From: Pocillopora verrucosa
Lineage: Eukaryota; Cnidaria; Anthozoa; Scleractinia; Pocilloporidae
DNA: 64,000 bases
Assembly (NCBI RefSeq): GCF_036669915.1
Contig: NC_089314.1
Coordinates: 4,112,120-4,176,119, forward strand
Direction: 5' to 3'
Shown here: positions 32,101 to 45,211 of the stretch, one piece after another
Numbering within the stretch: the first letter of the stretch is position 1
Layout: every line of letters begins with the position of its first letter
Program-made: the position numbers and the translations under genes
The notes under the pieces: model-generated
What the model was told of the DNA's origin: nothing
Databases searched by the model: none
Seen by the model: the letters and a program-made list of their open reading frames with translations, nothing else

Positions 32101-34827
32101 ATCACTTGTGTCGGAAAACATTACGGTGTGGGTCGCTGATGGTGGCCTTATAGAATAACCGTTGAGGCAATCGATGTTGCAGTACCAAACGTACCGCAGA
32201 TATTTTGATACTCTGTTCAACCACCTTCTCATCAATGAAGCTGGTGGACGGACACTCGAAAACATTTACGGCTGTGGCAGGTTGAAGGCAAAACTCAGAA
32301 AAAAAAGTCACTCATGCAAACGTGTCATCTTTTAGAAAAAGTTCGGATATAACGCGCGATGTCATTGGTAGAAAGAGCGTGCTCTATCAGAGTACAAAAC
32401 ATGGAGCTGAGCTAAAGCTGCCACGCCAATTTCTTCTATGCTCGACCATTTTCCGGACTTCCCTTAGCCTTTTTTTTCTCGTGAATTGAAAATGAATTTT
32501 CGGAACAAGCGTGCCGATAAGTAGCAATAGAATAGTCAAAAAAGGTCTGTATAAATATGCCAAGCGCTGTGATTAACGTTATTATAACGCGAAAATCCTC
32601 AAAGAGGAAACGAAGTGAACTGTCCGACTTTTGAAGGTTTTCACGTAAGCTTAGGAACGGTAATAAATATCAAACACATCTAACACACGTATATAGTTTC
32701 GTGTTCACAAAGTTTCAATAGCTTCGTCTTCGAAGAAGTGGGGAGAAACACTCCTCTACGTCTCGTGTATCTCCTTACACTTCTTTCCTGCTCTAGCCAC
32801 TTCCTCCGTGCTTCACAACAGAATGGAGCACAGTCAAGGCCTTTCTATTTGTTAATTAGTATAGCTATCGGGTAATTACAGAGATGTGTAACTTACTCCC
32901 AAACACTCTTTATAGCGAATGAGGTAAAAAAGTGGTGGTTTAGTGACGAAGGCAAAAAGTAGACACAAACGCGCGCGCTCGCACACACGCACACACTTGG
33001 CTGCACCCAAACACAAAAGAGGTGAATGGGCTAAGAGACGCGTCCTACATTCTATTCACTAGTGAATGATAACTTCGTGTTTTGACTTCTTTACCCTATG
33101 CAATAACCATGACGCGTAAACGACGATCTTCATATTCTACATTGTTAATTACATTATGGCCTCAGATAGTTGATGAGAGCGCACCCGAACCAGCTACCTT
33201 GCAAAGAAGCTGGGGGCAAATTACAAGTTACCTGGGTAGGACTGCGGGTCGTTCAAAGCTTGGCAACAAGACGGGATTGAGTCTTATTCTATGTTGCCTA
33301 CAATTGAATACTGTGTGGCATTCTTGAAGAACGCTAGAACATTTATACAAATAGTGTATACTTCTAAATAGGAAAATTTTATTAAAGAAAGCGCAGTTGC
33401 TCAAAAAACTGTCTAAAAATTTTTGCAAATCATTTCCTCTGTTGTAGAGTACCTTATGGTGTTTCCGGAGCTGCGTTCTACAGAAAATTACGCCATGAAG
33501 AATCCAGCCATAACTTCAGATCTCAGCCAGTTGTCGTTGTGTTTTTTTATCAAACTTGTTCAAGACCAAGGGCTTCAGAATGTCGTCAGCTATGCCAGAG
33601 AACGTGGCAACGACATGATTCTCGAAATTCATCCAACATTAGGAGTATTTACTGTTGGCAACAAAAAAATCCAGTAATGCTGCGTATATTTTTTAGTAGT
33701 CAGTTGAAGAATTATTATTCTTATTCGAGCCACAATAAGTTATTATACAGGAAATGCTACGATCGACTTCTTCCTAACTCGGAGAGAGAAAGTTAAACAC
33801 ACCAACAAACGGAAAGCGTTAAGCTTCTTTCTCTTTTCTTATCATGATTTAAATACCAAATATGTTAATCTTTGACCGAAACAAATCTAGACGTATTTTC
33901 CTGTTGCATTGCAAATAACTATTCGGGTCCCTTTTTAAATAGGGCTCAAGAGTCGTCTTTAAAGTGACGAGGACTTGCTTATTACGGTTTTAGCCATAAA
34001 AGGATGAGGTTTCTTAACCGACTCGGCTTTCAAAATAGTAGCTCAGATGATAATTAAACATTTTATAAGTAGAGAAAGATGTTTTTCATCTTGCCACGAG
34101 CGTAGGACAAAGAAAAAAATTCTGAGTTCCCATGAGGAATCGAACCTCAGACCTTCGGATTTCGCGTGCTGAGCTACAGAGATTCCACAGTGAGTGAGGT
34201 CTCTATTTTATAAGCTTGAATGTATGAATGATTTAGTCATTGATAAACGATTGATTGACTGAATGACAAGCCACTTACATATTCCTATAAACTGACTGAC
34301 TACGGACTAACAGACTGAATAACTCTCTTCACCGACTTAGTGACAATGAAAAAGGAGGGTCTTAAATGATCAAATATATTTAATATTGTATGCTTTTTGT
34401 TTTGTTTTTTGCTTTGTTTTGTTTCGTTTATTGTTTTGTTTTTCCTTTCAGTTTTACCTCGACAAATCTCTACGATGATACCTGGCAACACCTGTGTCTC
34501 ACCTGGGAAAACACTCAAGGAGTAACGAAGCTATATAAAGATGGCCAATTTACAGAACAGGTAACAAATCATGCCAGTAAGAATTACGTACTTAAGGCTG
34601 GCGGCTTCCTGGTGCTTGGACAAGAGCAAGACTCTATTGGCGGAGGCTTTGATCGTAACCAAACCTTTCATGGCCGATTGGCAAGTGTCAACATCTGGAA
34701 TAAAGTTCTGTCCGAAGGCGACATTGCCGCTCAGTACACAAATTGCAGCATACCTCATGGTTCTGTTATTAACTGGTCTGTATTCAAAAATCTTGCTCAT
34801 GGCAATGTTAGATTTGAAGAGCCGTGA
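29144..34827 (+). CDS. Secreted PAN-EGF-pentraxin-like protein, 6 exons, 371 aa
   Basis: Exons are 29144-29216, 29325-29593, 29832-29946, 30120-30176, 33448-33673 and 34452-34827; all junction phases agree with the first gene. It is the duplicate of 2042-7724, with only scattered changes: P to L in the linker (GLEGKQ), a few changes in exon 5 (NKKIQ end) and NQTF for HQTF near the calcium-ligand Gln. The frame is open throughout. The fourth intron keeps the DIRS relic and the fifth keeps the SINE, so both insertions preceded the duplication. Confidence 0.82.
30890..32206 (-). mobile_element. Decayed DIRS-like retroelement fragment, second copy
   Basis: Same boundaries and motif order as 3786-5098. 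One more base near 31,514 restores the frame through GTLIVP-stop-WPSAYFWPFLHD, but the stop inside the motif remains. A 224-residue ORF on the opposite strand (31258-31932) is an antisense by-product. Confidence 0.7.
34060..34214 (-). mobile_element. tRNA-derived SINE, second copy
   Basis: Body 34070-34204 is flanked by ATTTTATAAG on both sides. Box B is intact. A change in box A (GCTCAGC to GTAGCTCAGC context) distinguishes it slightly from the first. Confidence 0.75.
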
Positions 34828-36656
34828 ACTACATTGGTCAGTGATCAAAACTCTTGTAGAGCCTAAAATCATAAATCGCGTGATGTGAATTCCTAATATT
34901 AGTGAATATACCATATGCATGGCATAGTACTAAAATAGATACCAAAGCTGTTAGTTGGCCAGTTATTTGGAAAATACTTCATTCATTTATTTATGCACCT
35001 ATTTCCTCAGTTTTTTGATAAAATAGGAGGTAAATTTTAGGTGACCGGTGTTTGCCATAAAGTTAACATAGCTCATGGCAATGTTGCATTTGAAGAGCTG
35101 TGAACTGCATTGGTCAGTGATCAAAACTCTCGCAGAGCCTAAAATCATAACTCGCGTGATGTAAATTCCTAATATTAGTGAATGTACCACATGCATGCCT
35201 TAGTACTAAAATAGATACCAAAATATGAGTAGATATTTCGTTGAAACGCTTCTTTTGGCCAGTTATTTGGAAAACACGTCATTTATTTACTCACCTATTT
35301 ACTCAGTTGTTTGATGAAACATATTAAAATAAGATGTTAACTTTTAAGTGACCGGCGTCTGCCATAAAGTTAAGACAATTACTTGTTTTATTGTAAGCAG
35401 CCTTAACAACGTAAAACTTTTCTTCTCTGTTCTAATTCATTCTTGACACTTGAGAAGAAGTTTCGAGGGCCTTTCGAGATCTTTCAAGATCCCAAAGAAA
35501 TTTCAAACATTGAGAGGCTGACAAGACGAGCGCTAATACTTTGAATGTGCGCCTATGAAAGCCTTTTAGAATGATAATCGCATATGCCCTGTCGCATATT
35601 ATAAGTTGCGATTATGAGAAAAGCCTGCATGTCCTTAATAAGCCACCGTGTTCTACCGCTTTTTGCAACCTCTTAAAATATTTGGGGTGTTTCTGTATAG
35701 TTTTCTTGGAGTCCATATTACTTGACATCGAAAAACATCGCATGTCCCATAAGGGCCACAGTAGAAGAAAGATATAGGTAGGTTCTTTACAAACCTAATG
35801 TATGCTTGCAGTAGTCTAAAAAATTCCAGAATAAAAGTTAGAGATTCTGGAAGTTTTGCTGTTCACATCGTAATTTTAGAACTAGGGTATGTGCTACAGA
35901 CGGATGGGGGTGGGGGAGGGCTATGACAAGGTTTGATGTATTAAACTGTTAGAGCGGAAGTTTAGCTGTTGGCTGGCCTACATTTTAAATGTTATATGTC
36001 GTGCAGACCCCCTCCCCCCTCCCCCCTCCGGCTCCCCTCCTCCGTGGTGGACCTTGCATTACATCTCTCCTGTATTATGTTTCTTGAAAACTACATTATC
36101 CAAGCCAATCAAGATGAAGAGTCTTTTAATGTATGTTTTCGATGCAAATCATTAAACTCAAGATAGAGCACTTTTCGATTCAGTATCGTAAAAGCGTGGA
36201 AAACAAACCTGTAAAAGGAAAGACCAAATATTGCCAAAAGAATTCAGAGTAAAATTAGGCTGCGGGCTTCCCAAACAACAAAACCCACCAAGCGCTGTCT
36301 TCAACCAATAAAGTTGGATAAATACAATAAAAAAGAAACTTAAATAAACATACGCTCCACTATTTTCTGAAACTTTCCTTGGCAGCAGAATTAAAACGAG
36401 CTGAACTGGAGCTCTTCCCTAACATTATTTATCTCCTGAATTCACACATCAAAAACTAGAGCGCTCTAAAATAATTAACAGCGACTAGTACTGAAAAAAA
36501 ATAAATCCAGGGGCACTAGAAAACATCTACAAAGGAAGACAAACAGGAGCAGATCAGGACGCCAAACTCCCAAAAAAGGAAAACAAAATAATAATTGATG
36601 GCAAGATATGCCTTTAAAAGTTTAGTGTTGCATGTCTGTGACATTACGAAATCATC
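34828..36656. repeat. Array spacer with duplicated 3' tail
   Basis: The coding-tail repeat is at about 35,070-35,103, the G-tract at about 35,906-35,920 and the C-tract at about 36,007-36,028. No gene is seen. Confidence 0.65.
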
Positions 36657-36691
36657 ATGAAAGTCATTTCTCTTTGAGCTAAAAGAATAAG

Positions 36692-38130
36692 ATGGCCTTT
36701 TTTCTATTTATCTGTCACTTTTCTTACTCCGGTTGTATGGGCGAGTTGTGTGAAGACTTCAAAAGGTATCATCTTTCTTCCATTGCAGTGATACTCGCGT
36801 TTCCTTTTGCTTTATTTTCCTGATATCTACAACGTGTTTTTTTTTTAAAGTGTAAGCCAAAAACCTTTTAATTATTCATATTCATTTCTTTATCAAATAC
36901 AGGACAAACACTTAACGTTCGATTTGTCTTCACCTATTTTCTTGTTCACAAAGGCTACTATTTGAACATTACACCCATTAATCAAGTTGATCACCAATCA
37001 TCATTGGTATCACTGCAGTATTGTAGTAAATTCTTTTTCCTAATATGCGTTTTTGGCCAGGATGACTGAACATTCGCTTAGTTCTTTTTTTCCCTTTTTA
37101 TGGACCTTAACTTCCTCTCGGTCAATAAGAAAAGGGAGAGAAAGAACGAAGCCAATATCCGGCCATCTTGATCGAACAAGCTTTGTCAATAAAGGATTTA
37201 TTATTTAGCAAACGATTTCGCTTCATTTTAAAAGAATTACGAATTAAGAATGATATTGTTTTACCTCGAAGGTCGTGTTTGTAGCACAATAAACTCATGA
37301 GAGTCGTTTATGTTTTCTTTGTTTTGTCTGCCCCCTGCCAATCTTTGCGACTCCACCACCGGGTAGCCGATTCGAACTCAGGATTCGATTCATATTCTCC
37401 AAAGGAGCTGCCAGCGATATAACGCATGATTTCATGTATTGTATTTTGCTGTAGTCTTATCTCCTTCGATACGCGCTAAGTACGAATTAAGTAAGAGAAG
37501 TTTATTATTCTCCTACTATGGCGAAATAGAAATTATCTCGGAAGTAAAAATTCAATTTGACGGCACGATTTGACAAATTTTTACAGTGGCTAAGAACACG
37601 TTGAAAATTCATCAGATGAAACGTTATTACGACAAATTTAATAGACTTGATTTAGAGCTCTGTATATGAATATGAAAAAGGAGGGTCTTGAATAATCCAA
37701 TATATTTAGTATTGTTTGCTTTTGTTTTGTTTTGTTTCAGGTTTACCTCAAAAAATCTCTACGATGATACTTAGCAACACCTGTGTCTCACCTAGGAAAA
37801 CACTCAAGGAGTAACGAAACTCTATAAAGATGGTCAATTTACCGGACAGGTAACGAATAATACATGCCACTAAGAATTATGCACTTAAGGCGAGCGGCCT
37901 CCTGGTGCTTGGACAAGAGAAAGACTCTATTGGCGGAGGTTTTGATCGTACGCAAACTCTTTATAGCCGATTGGCAAGTGTCAGCATGTGGAATAAAGTT
38001 CTGTCCGAAAGCAACATTGCCGCTCAGTACACAAATGCAGTGTACCTCATGGTTCTGTTTTTAAAAATCAATCAAAAAATCAAAAATCATAAATCTTACT
38101 CGTGGCAATGTCACAGTTAAATGGCCGTGG
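36692..38130 (+). pseudogene. Decayed family member, same lesions as 9601-11034
   Basis: The signal exon relic is 36692-36765 (one extra base), the PAN relic 36903-37025 (internal deletion) and the last-exon relic 37741-38130. The last carries further damage: an in-frame TAG (GAT ACT TAG) near 37,770 in addition to the ACAT insertion. A uORF at 36657-36677 is still intact. A foldback repeat lies at about 37,059-37,207. Confidence 0.85.
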
Positions 38131-38973
38131 ACTGCATTGGTCAGTGATTAAAACTCTTGGAGAGCCTAAAATCATAACTCGCGTGATGTAAATTCCTAAT
38201 ATTAGTGAATGTACCATATGCATGGCACAGTACTAAAATACATATCAAAATATTAAATGATATTTCGTTCAAACGCTGCTTTTGACTAGTTCTTTGAAAA
38301 CATTTCATTTATTTATTCACCTTTTTACTCAGTAAAATGCTTGCAGTAGTCTAGCAAATTCCAGAGTAAAATTACAAGAATCTGGAAATTCTGCTATTGA
38401 CATCGTAATCTTAGAACTGGGGAATATGCTATAAATAGGGGCGAGGGGGGGGAGGGCTATGACATGGTTTGATGTATTGTATTAAAGGAAAGTTTAAAAA
38501 TTGCTAAAAGAAATAAAAAAAAAACTCACCCAGCGCTGTCTGCAAGCAATAAAGCTAGATAAGCACAAAAAAATTAAATAAACAGACGCTCCATTATTTC
38601 CTGAAACTTTCCGTAACAGCAGAATTGGAACGAGCTGATTTCAATAGCTTAAACTCTTCTGTACCATTATTTATCTCCTGAATTTACAAACAAAAAGTAG
38701 AGCGCTCTAAAACCATAGCAACTGGGAAAAAGAAAGATAGAGAAACCCAGGGGCACCAGAAAACATTTACAGAGGAAGACAAACAAGAGCAAAACAGGAA
38801 ACCAAACTCCCGAAAAAGAAAACAAAATAATAATTGATGACAAGCTATCGTGTCATTAACTGTTCAAGCAGATGTTTACAAAGCCCATGGAAAAGCTTAA
38901 TGATGCGTGTCTGTGGCATTGCGAAATCGTTTATTACTATGAAAATCACTTATCTTCGAGCTTCAAGAGTAAG
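38131..38973. repeat. Array spacer
   Basis: Homologous to 11,035-11,842. It has a G-run near 38,442-38,454 and the upstream block. No gene is seen. Confidence 0.6.
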
Positions 38974-39048
38974 ATGGCTATTTCCTATTTATCTGCCAAT
39001 TTTCTTCTTTGTTTGTTTGTATCGGCGAGTTGTTTGCAGACTTCAAAG
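38974..39048 (+). pseudogene. Orphan signal-peptide exon
   Basis: A full-length first exon (MAISYLSANFLLCLFVSA...) ends in CAAAG before GT, but it is 75 nt instead of 73, so its phase no longer fits a PAN exon. No PAN, EGF or pentraxin exon follows before the next gene's first exon. At about 39,080 it breaks into spacer sequence. It could still act as an alternative first exon only if the phase were restored elsewhere, which is not seen. Confidence 0.7.
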
Positions 39049-39532
39049 GTTATCACATTTCTTCCCTTGCAGGAAAGACCTGTTATGTTGGAGCACTTTT
39101 CGATTGAGCAAAGTGCCAAAGAATTCAGAGTAAAAACAGGTTAAGAGCTTCCCAAATAACAAAAACCCACCAATTGCTGTCTTCAAACAATAAAGCTAGA
39201 TACCTACAATAAAAAAAAATGTAATAAACAGACTGAAACTTTCCGTGACAGCAGAATTAAAACGAGCTCAACTAGAGCTCTACTGGTCCATTAGTTTTCT
39301 CCTGAATTTACACATCAAAAGTTAGAGCGCTAATTGAATTGACAGCAACTAGAAAGAAAAATAAACCCAGGGGCGCTAGAAAACATTTGCAGAGGAAGAC
39401 AAACAGGAGCAAATCAGGAGGCCAAACGCCTGAAAAAGAAAACAAATTAATAACAATAATAATAAATTAATAACTGATGACAAGATATCATGTCATTAAC
39501 CGAAGCAGATGTTTGCAAAGCCCAAGAATAAG

Positions 39533-42500
39533 ATGGCTTCTTTCTATTTATCTGCCAACTTTCTTGCTCTGGTTGTATCGGCGAGTTCTATGAAGACTTT
39601 TAAAGGTGTTCCTTTTTGCTTTATTTTCCTGATATCTACATCTTCTTTTAAAGAAAGTATAAGTCGAAACCATTTTAATTCGTCATATTCATTTCTTTAC
39701 CAAAACACAGGACAAACGCCAAACGTTAAGTTTGTCTTCGCCAACTTCCGTGCTCACAAAGGCTACCATTTGAACGTTACAACTGTTGGTACAGAACTGG
39801 TCCAACGCTCCTCTGAGTGCGCGCTCAAGTGTCTGGAGAGCGATCCTTGTTTGTCCTTCAACCTTGCAGATTTGGATGATAACATTGACAATCTGCTATG
39901 TGAACTGCTTCCATCTGACCATTACATCCATTCAGACAAGTTCATCACCAACCATCTTTGGTATCACTACAGTGTTGCGGTAAAATTATTTTTCTTTTTC
40001 TACTTTATCCTATTATCACGTATTATTATTATTGTTATTTCATCCTGATAATAACTAAAATCGGTTGCAATCGTTTAAGAAAATTTTATTTGACTGTTCA
40101 ACATTAATAAATCTCTCTATGGCTTTATCTTTACTTTTTTATTCCTCGCAAGCCAATTTTAAGTCGTTTTATCGATCCGTTATCGAAGTTTGTTTAACTG
40201 GATTTTATCAAGGGAGTAAGTAATTAATTTTCTCGGTTTTAGTCTCCTTGCTCGAAGCTGCCCTGTCAAAACAATGGAACTTGTGTACCTCTGTACCGGA
40301 CAAACAGCTACAAGTGTCGCTGTACGAAAGCATACACAGGAAGCCACTGCGAAAACGGTAAAGGCTTTGGTTTCTAGAACAATATTTTCAAAAATATTTC
40401 TTGCCTTTCGTATCTGATTCCTACTGAGCCATCATTCATCGTCATTTTACTTCACACTGACCTGTTTTGACAAACATAAATTTTTTCCTATTATTATTAA
40501 TTTTCTCCGCTGTTCTTCTATGTCAGTTGATAATGACTGCAGCTGTTCATCAGGACCAGAAGGAAAACAGAGATGCAAAATAGGTGAGTTAATATTCCAC
40601 CTTCAAGTTAACGTAGCTTGAAACAGCTTTCCGAGACTCCTATACCGAATATATATAAAAAACCTTAAAAAAGCGACTTTCCCTTTGCGAAGCCAAAGGA
40701 AATTCACTCGTGTTCACAAAATGATTAAAGTCTGAAGTAATGGCGTTTCAAGGCAACTACAATTGATGTATCTATACATGAGGAAATCCCGTTACATGGT
40801 TTTTTAGATCGATCTCGTAATACGAAGCCAATATCCAGCCATCTTGACCGAACAAGCTTTTTTAATAAAGGATTTATCTTGTAGAGAACGATTTCTCTTT
40901 TTTTTGAAAGAATAAAGAATGAATTTTTGACCTCCAGAGCCGAAGAAGGAAGTCAGCTGCGTTTGTAGCACAATAAACCCACGTCAGTCGTTTATGCTTG
41001 ATTTGTTTTGTTTGTGGTGGTCCTCGGGCGATTTTCGCGACTCCACCGCCGGCATTGTCTAAAATATTGCTAACTCTGTTAGTCCGCTCGGGTAGCTAAT
41101 GCGAACGATGGATTCGCTTCATATCGTCCACTGCCGCTGCCAGCGATATAACGCATGATTTCATGTGTTGTATTTTACTGTAGTTTTATCTACTTCGTTA
41201 CGCGCTTAAAGCAAATTAAGTAAGAGAAGTTTGTTGTTATCCTACTATGGCGAAATAGAAATTATCTCAGAAGTGAAAATATATTCAATTTGACGGCATG
41301 TTTTGAAAATTTTTTAAAATGACTGAGAACACGATGAAAACTCGTCAGATGAAACGCTATTACGACAAATTCAATAAACTTGATTTAGAGCTCAGACAAT
41401 TTGCGTCACGCCAAATCCCCGATTGCAGAACGTCTACAAGAAATAAAATAAAACAAAATAAAAGTAAGCAAAAAACAAAAGGTAGACTACCATAAAAAAG
41501 GAGATACATAATACAAACAGAAAATCAGATGCCACAAAAACCATCAAACTGCCCAAGAGATACTGCCAAATCAGGCAAAACACAATAAAATAGCAAACGC
41601 GGAGTAAAAACAAAACAAAACGACACTGCCAAATCAGGCAAAACACAACGAGGGTAGACTAAAAGATCAGCAATGACAAGGTGAGGATTAGAGCTGAAAG
41701 AAAAGAGACGTGCATGGTAAACGAGGATGAAAAAAGCTCACCTAAAATCTACCCGCAACGCTAACATTCTGAATCTCGGGCAACCACTGAAAACCGAGGG
41801 ACGCGCCTTGTAAATTTGCCTCTGGCCGGGACCTTCCAACAAGAGGTCTTCTATGCAAGGAAGCTCAAACACTCCCTTAACAAAAGACTTGAACTGAGAA
41901 GAGCTGTCATGCAAAAAGGGCCAAAAATAGGCCGAAGGCCACTATGGGACGATCAAAGTGCCGAAGCCAGAGCACGACGAGAGAGCTCTAACAGAAGGGA
42001 CGATGGCACTTACAGAAGGGCAGACCCAATTGTTCTCGTCTCGCCGATCCTGGGCCAAGGCGTCAACGCCGCAGCAGCCGGGGGAGGCGAATTTAGAATT
42101 GTAATGCGACGCAAACCGATCGATTGTGTGAGGGCCCCATTGGCGTCAATCACTCGAAATACAGAAGGGTTGACGGACCAGTCATCTTTGTCAACAAATC
42201 TGCTGAGAAGATCTGCCCTTTCATTAAGCGACCTCGGGATCCATTGCGCTTCCAGAACGATGCTGTTAACAAAACAGAGATTAAAAATGTCCATAGCCAG
42301 AGCCTGGAGATTAATTTTGGAGCTCCCGATAGCAACAATTCTGGCGGCGCCCTAATTATCAGTAAAGATTTTAACTCTCTTGTGTTTCAATCGAGCAACG
42401 TAGGAAAGCAACACGAAATAAATAGCTTTCAGTTCGCGGAACTTTGGCCAATATCTTCGGGTTCCCACATGCCGCTGATAACGGTGCCGTCTAGAGAAGC

Positions 42501-45211
42501 TGAAAAACCTCCGAAAGCTACTAATCACTTGTGTCGGAAAACATTACGGTGTGGGTCGCTGATGGTGGCTTTATAGAATAACCGTTGAGGCAATCGATGT
42601 TGCAGTACCAAACGTACCGCAGATATTTTGATACTCTGTTCAACCACCTTCTCATCAATGAAGCTGGTGGACGGACACTCGAAAACATTTACGGCTGTGG
42701 CAGGTTGAAGGCAAAACTCAGAAAAAAAAGTCACTCATGCAAACGTGTCATCTTTTAGAAAAAGTTCGGATATAACGCGCGATGTCATTGGTAGAAAGAG
42801 CGTGCTCTATCAGAGTACAAAACATGGAGCTGAGCTAAAGCTGCCACGCCAATTTCTTCTATGCTCGACCATTTTCCGGACTTCCCTTAGCCTTTTTTTT
42901 CTCGTGAATTGAAAATGAATTTTCGGAACAAGCGTGCCGATAAGTAGCAATAGAATAGTCAAAAAAGGTCTGTATAAATATGCCAAGCGCTGTGATTAAC
43001 GTTATTATAACGCGAAAATCCTCAAAGAGGAAACGAAGTGAACTGTCCGACTTTTGAAGGTTTTCACGTAAGCTTAGGTACGGTAATAAATATCAAACAC
43101 ATCTAACACACGTATATAGTTTCGTGTTCACAAAGTTTCAATAGCTTCGTCTTCGAAGAAGTGGGGAGAAACACTCCTCTACGTCTCGTGTATCTCCTTA
43201 CACTTCTTTCCTGCTCTAGCCACTTCCTCCGTGCTTCACAACAGAATGGAGCACAGTCAAGGCCTTTCTATTTGTTAATTAGTATAGCTATCGGGTAATT
43301 ACAGAGATGTGTAACTTACTCCCAAACACTCTTTATAGCGAATGAGGTAAAAAAGTGGTGGTTTAGTGACGAAGGCAAAAAATAGACACAAACGCGCGCG
43401 CTCGCACACACGCACACACTTGGCTGCACCCAAACACAAAAGAGGTGAATGGGCTAAGAGACGCGTCCTACATTCTATTCACTAGTGAATGATAACTTCG
43501 TGTTTTGACTTCTTTACCCTATGCAATAACCATGACGCGTAAACGACGATCTTCATATTCTACATTGTTAATTACATTATGGCCTCAGATAGTTGATGAG
43601 AGCGCACCCGAACCAGCTACCTTGCAAAGAAACTGGGGGATTGAGTCTGACAAGACGGGATTGAGTCTTATTCTATGTTGCCTACAATTGAATACTGTGT
43701 GGCATTCTTGAAGAACGCTAGAACATTTATACAAATAGTGTATACTTCTAAATAGGAAAATTTTATTAAAGAAAGCGCAGTTGCTCAAAAAACTGACTAA
43801 AAATTTTTGCAATTCATTTCCTCTGTTGTAGAGTACCTTATGGTGTTTCCGGAGCTGCGTTCTACAGAAAATTACGCCATGAAGAATCCAGCCATAACTT
43901 CAGATCTCAGCCAGTTGTCGTTGTGTTTTTTTATCAAACTTGTTCAAGACCAAGGGCTTCAGAATGTCGTCAGCTATGCCAGTGAACATGACAACGACAT
44001 GATTTTCGAAATTTATCCAACATTAGGAGTATTTACTGTTGGCAACAAAAAAATCCAGTAATGCTGCGTATATTTTTTAGTAGTCAGTTGAAGAATTATT
44101 ATTCTTATTCGAGCCACAATAAGTTATTATACAGGAAATGCTACGATCGACTTCTTCCTAACTCGGAGAGAGAAAGTTAAACACACCAACAAACGGAAAG
44201 CGTTAAGCTTCTTTCTCTTTTCTTATCATGATTTAAATACCAAATATGTTAATCTTTGACCGAAACAAATCTAGACGTATTTTCCTGTTGCATTGCAAAT
44301 AACTATTCGGGTCCTTTTTTAAATAGGGCTCAAGAGTCGTCTTTAAAGTGACGAGGACTTGCTTATTACGGTTTTAGCCATAAAAGGATGAGGTTTCTTA
44401 ACCGACTCGGCTTTCAAAATAGTAGCTCAGATGATAATTAAACATTTTATAAGTAGAGAAAGATGTTTTTCATCTTGCCACGAGCGTAGGACAAAGAAAA
44501 AAATTCTGAGTTCCCTTGAGGAATCGAACCTCAGACCTTCGGATTTCGCGTGCTGAGCCACAGAGATTCTACAGTGAGTGAGGTCTCTATTTTATAAGCT
44601 TGAATGTATGAATGATTTAGTCATTGATAAACGATTGATTGACTGAATGACAAGCCACTTACATATTCCTATAAACTGACTGACTACGGACTAACAGACT
44701 GAATAACTCTCTTCACCGACTTAGTGACAATGAAAAAGGAGGGTCTTAAATGATCAAATATATTTAATATTGTATGCTTTTTGTTTTGTTTTTTGTTTTG
44801 TTTTGTTTCGTTTATTGTTTTGTTTTTCTTTTCAGTTTTACCTCGACAAATCTCTACGATGATACCTGGCAACACCTGTGTCTCACCTGGGAAAACACTC
44901 AAGGAGTAACGAAACTCTATAAAGATGGCCAATTTACCGGACAGGTAACAAATAATGCCACTAAGAATTACGTACTTAAGGCTGGCGGCTTCCTGGTGCT
45001 TGGACAAGAGCAAGACTCTATTGGCGGAGGCTTTGATCGTAAGCAAACCTTTCATGGCCGATTGGCAAGTGTCAACATCTGGGATAAAGTTCTGTCCGAA
45101 GGCGACATTGCCGCTCAGTACACAAATTGCAGCATACCTCATGGTTCTGTTATTAACTGGTCTGTATTCAAAAATCTTACTCATGGCAATGTTACAGTTG
45201 AAGAGCCGTGA
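39533..45211 (+). CDS. Mosaic secreted PAN-EGF-pentraxin-like protein, 6 exons, 371 aa
   Basis: Exons are 39533-39605, 39711-39979, 40243-40357, 40527-40583, 43832-44057 and 44836-45211. The signal peptide and PAN domain match the 12225-16109 gene (QRSSECALKCLESDPC). From within the EGF exon onward, the coding and intron sequence matches 2042-7724 and 29144-34827, including the DIRS relic and SINE. The switch lies between about 40,268 and 40,310. The usual uORF is absent because the sequence jumps from GCAAAGCCCA to AGAATAAGATGG. The frame is open throughout and GQEQD is intact. It is a recombinant gene that joins one subfamily's 5' domains to another's pentraxin domain. Confidence 0.82.
41393..42629 (-). 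mobile_element. Decayed DIRS-like retroelement fragment, third copy
   Basis: Same fragment and stops as the other two. About 90 bp are deleted near 41,610, between neighbouring copies of the CCAAATCAGGCAAAA motif, consistent with recombination between those short repeats. Confidence 0.7.
44444..44598 (-). mobile_element. tRNA-derived SINE, third copy
   Basis: Body 44454-44588 lies between two ATTTTATAAG repeats, in the same intron position as in the other genes. Confidence 0.75.
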
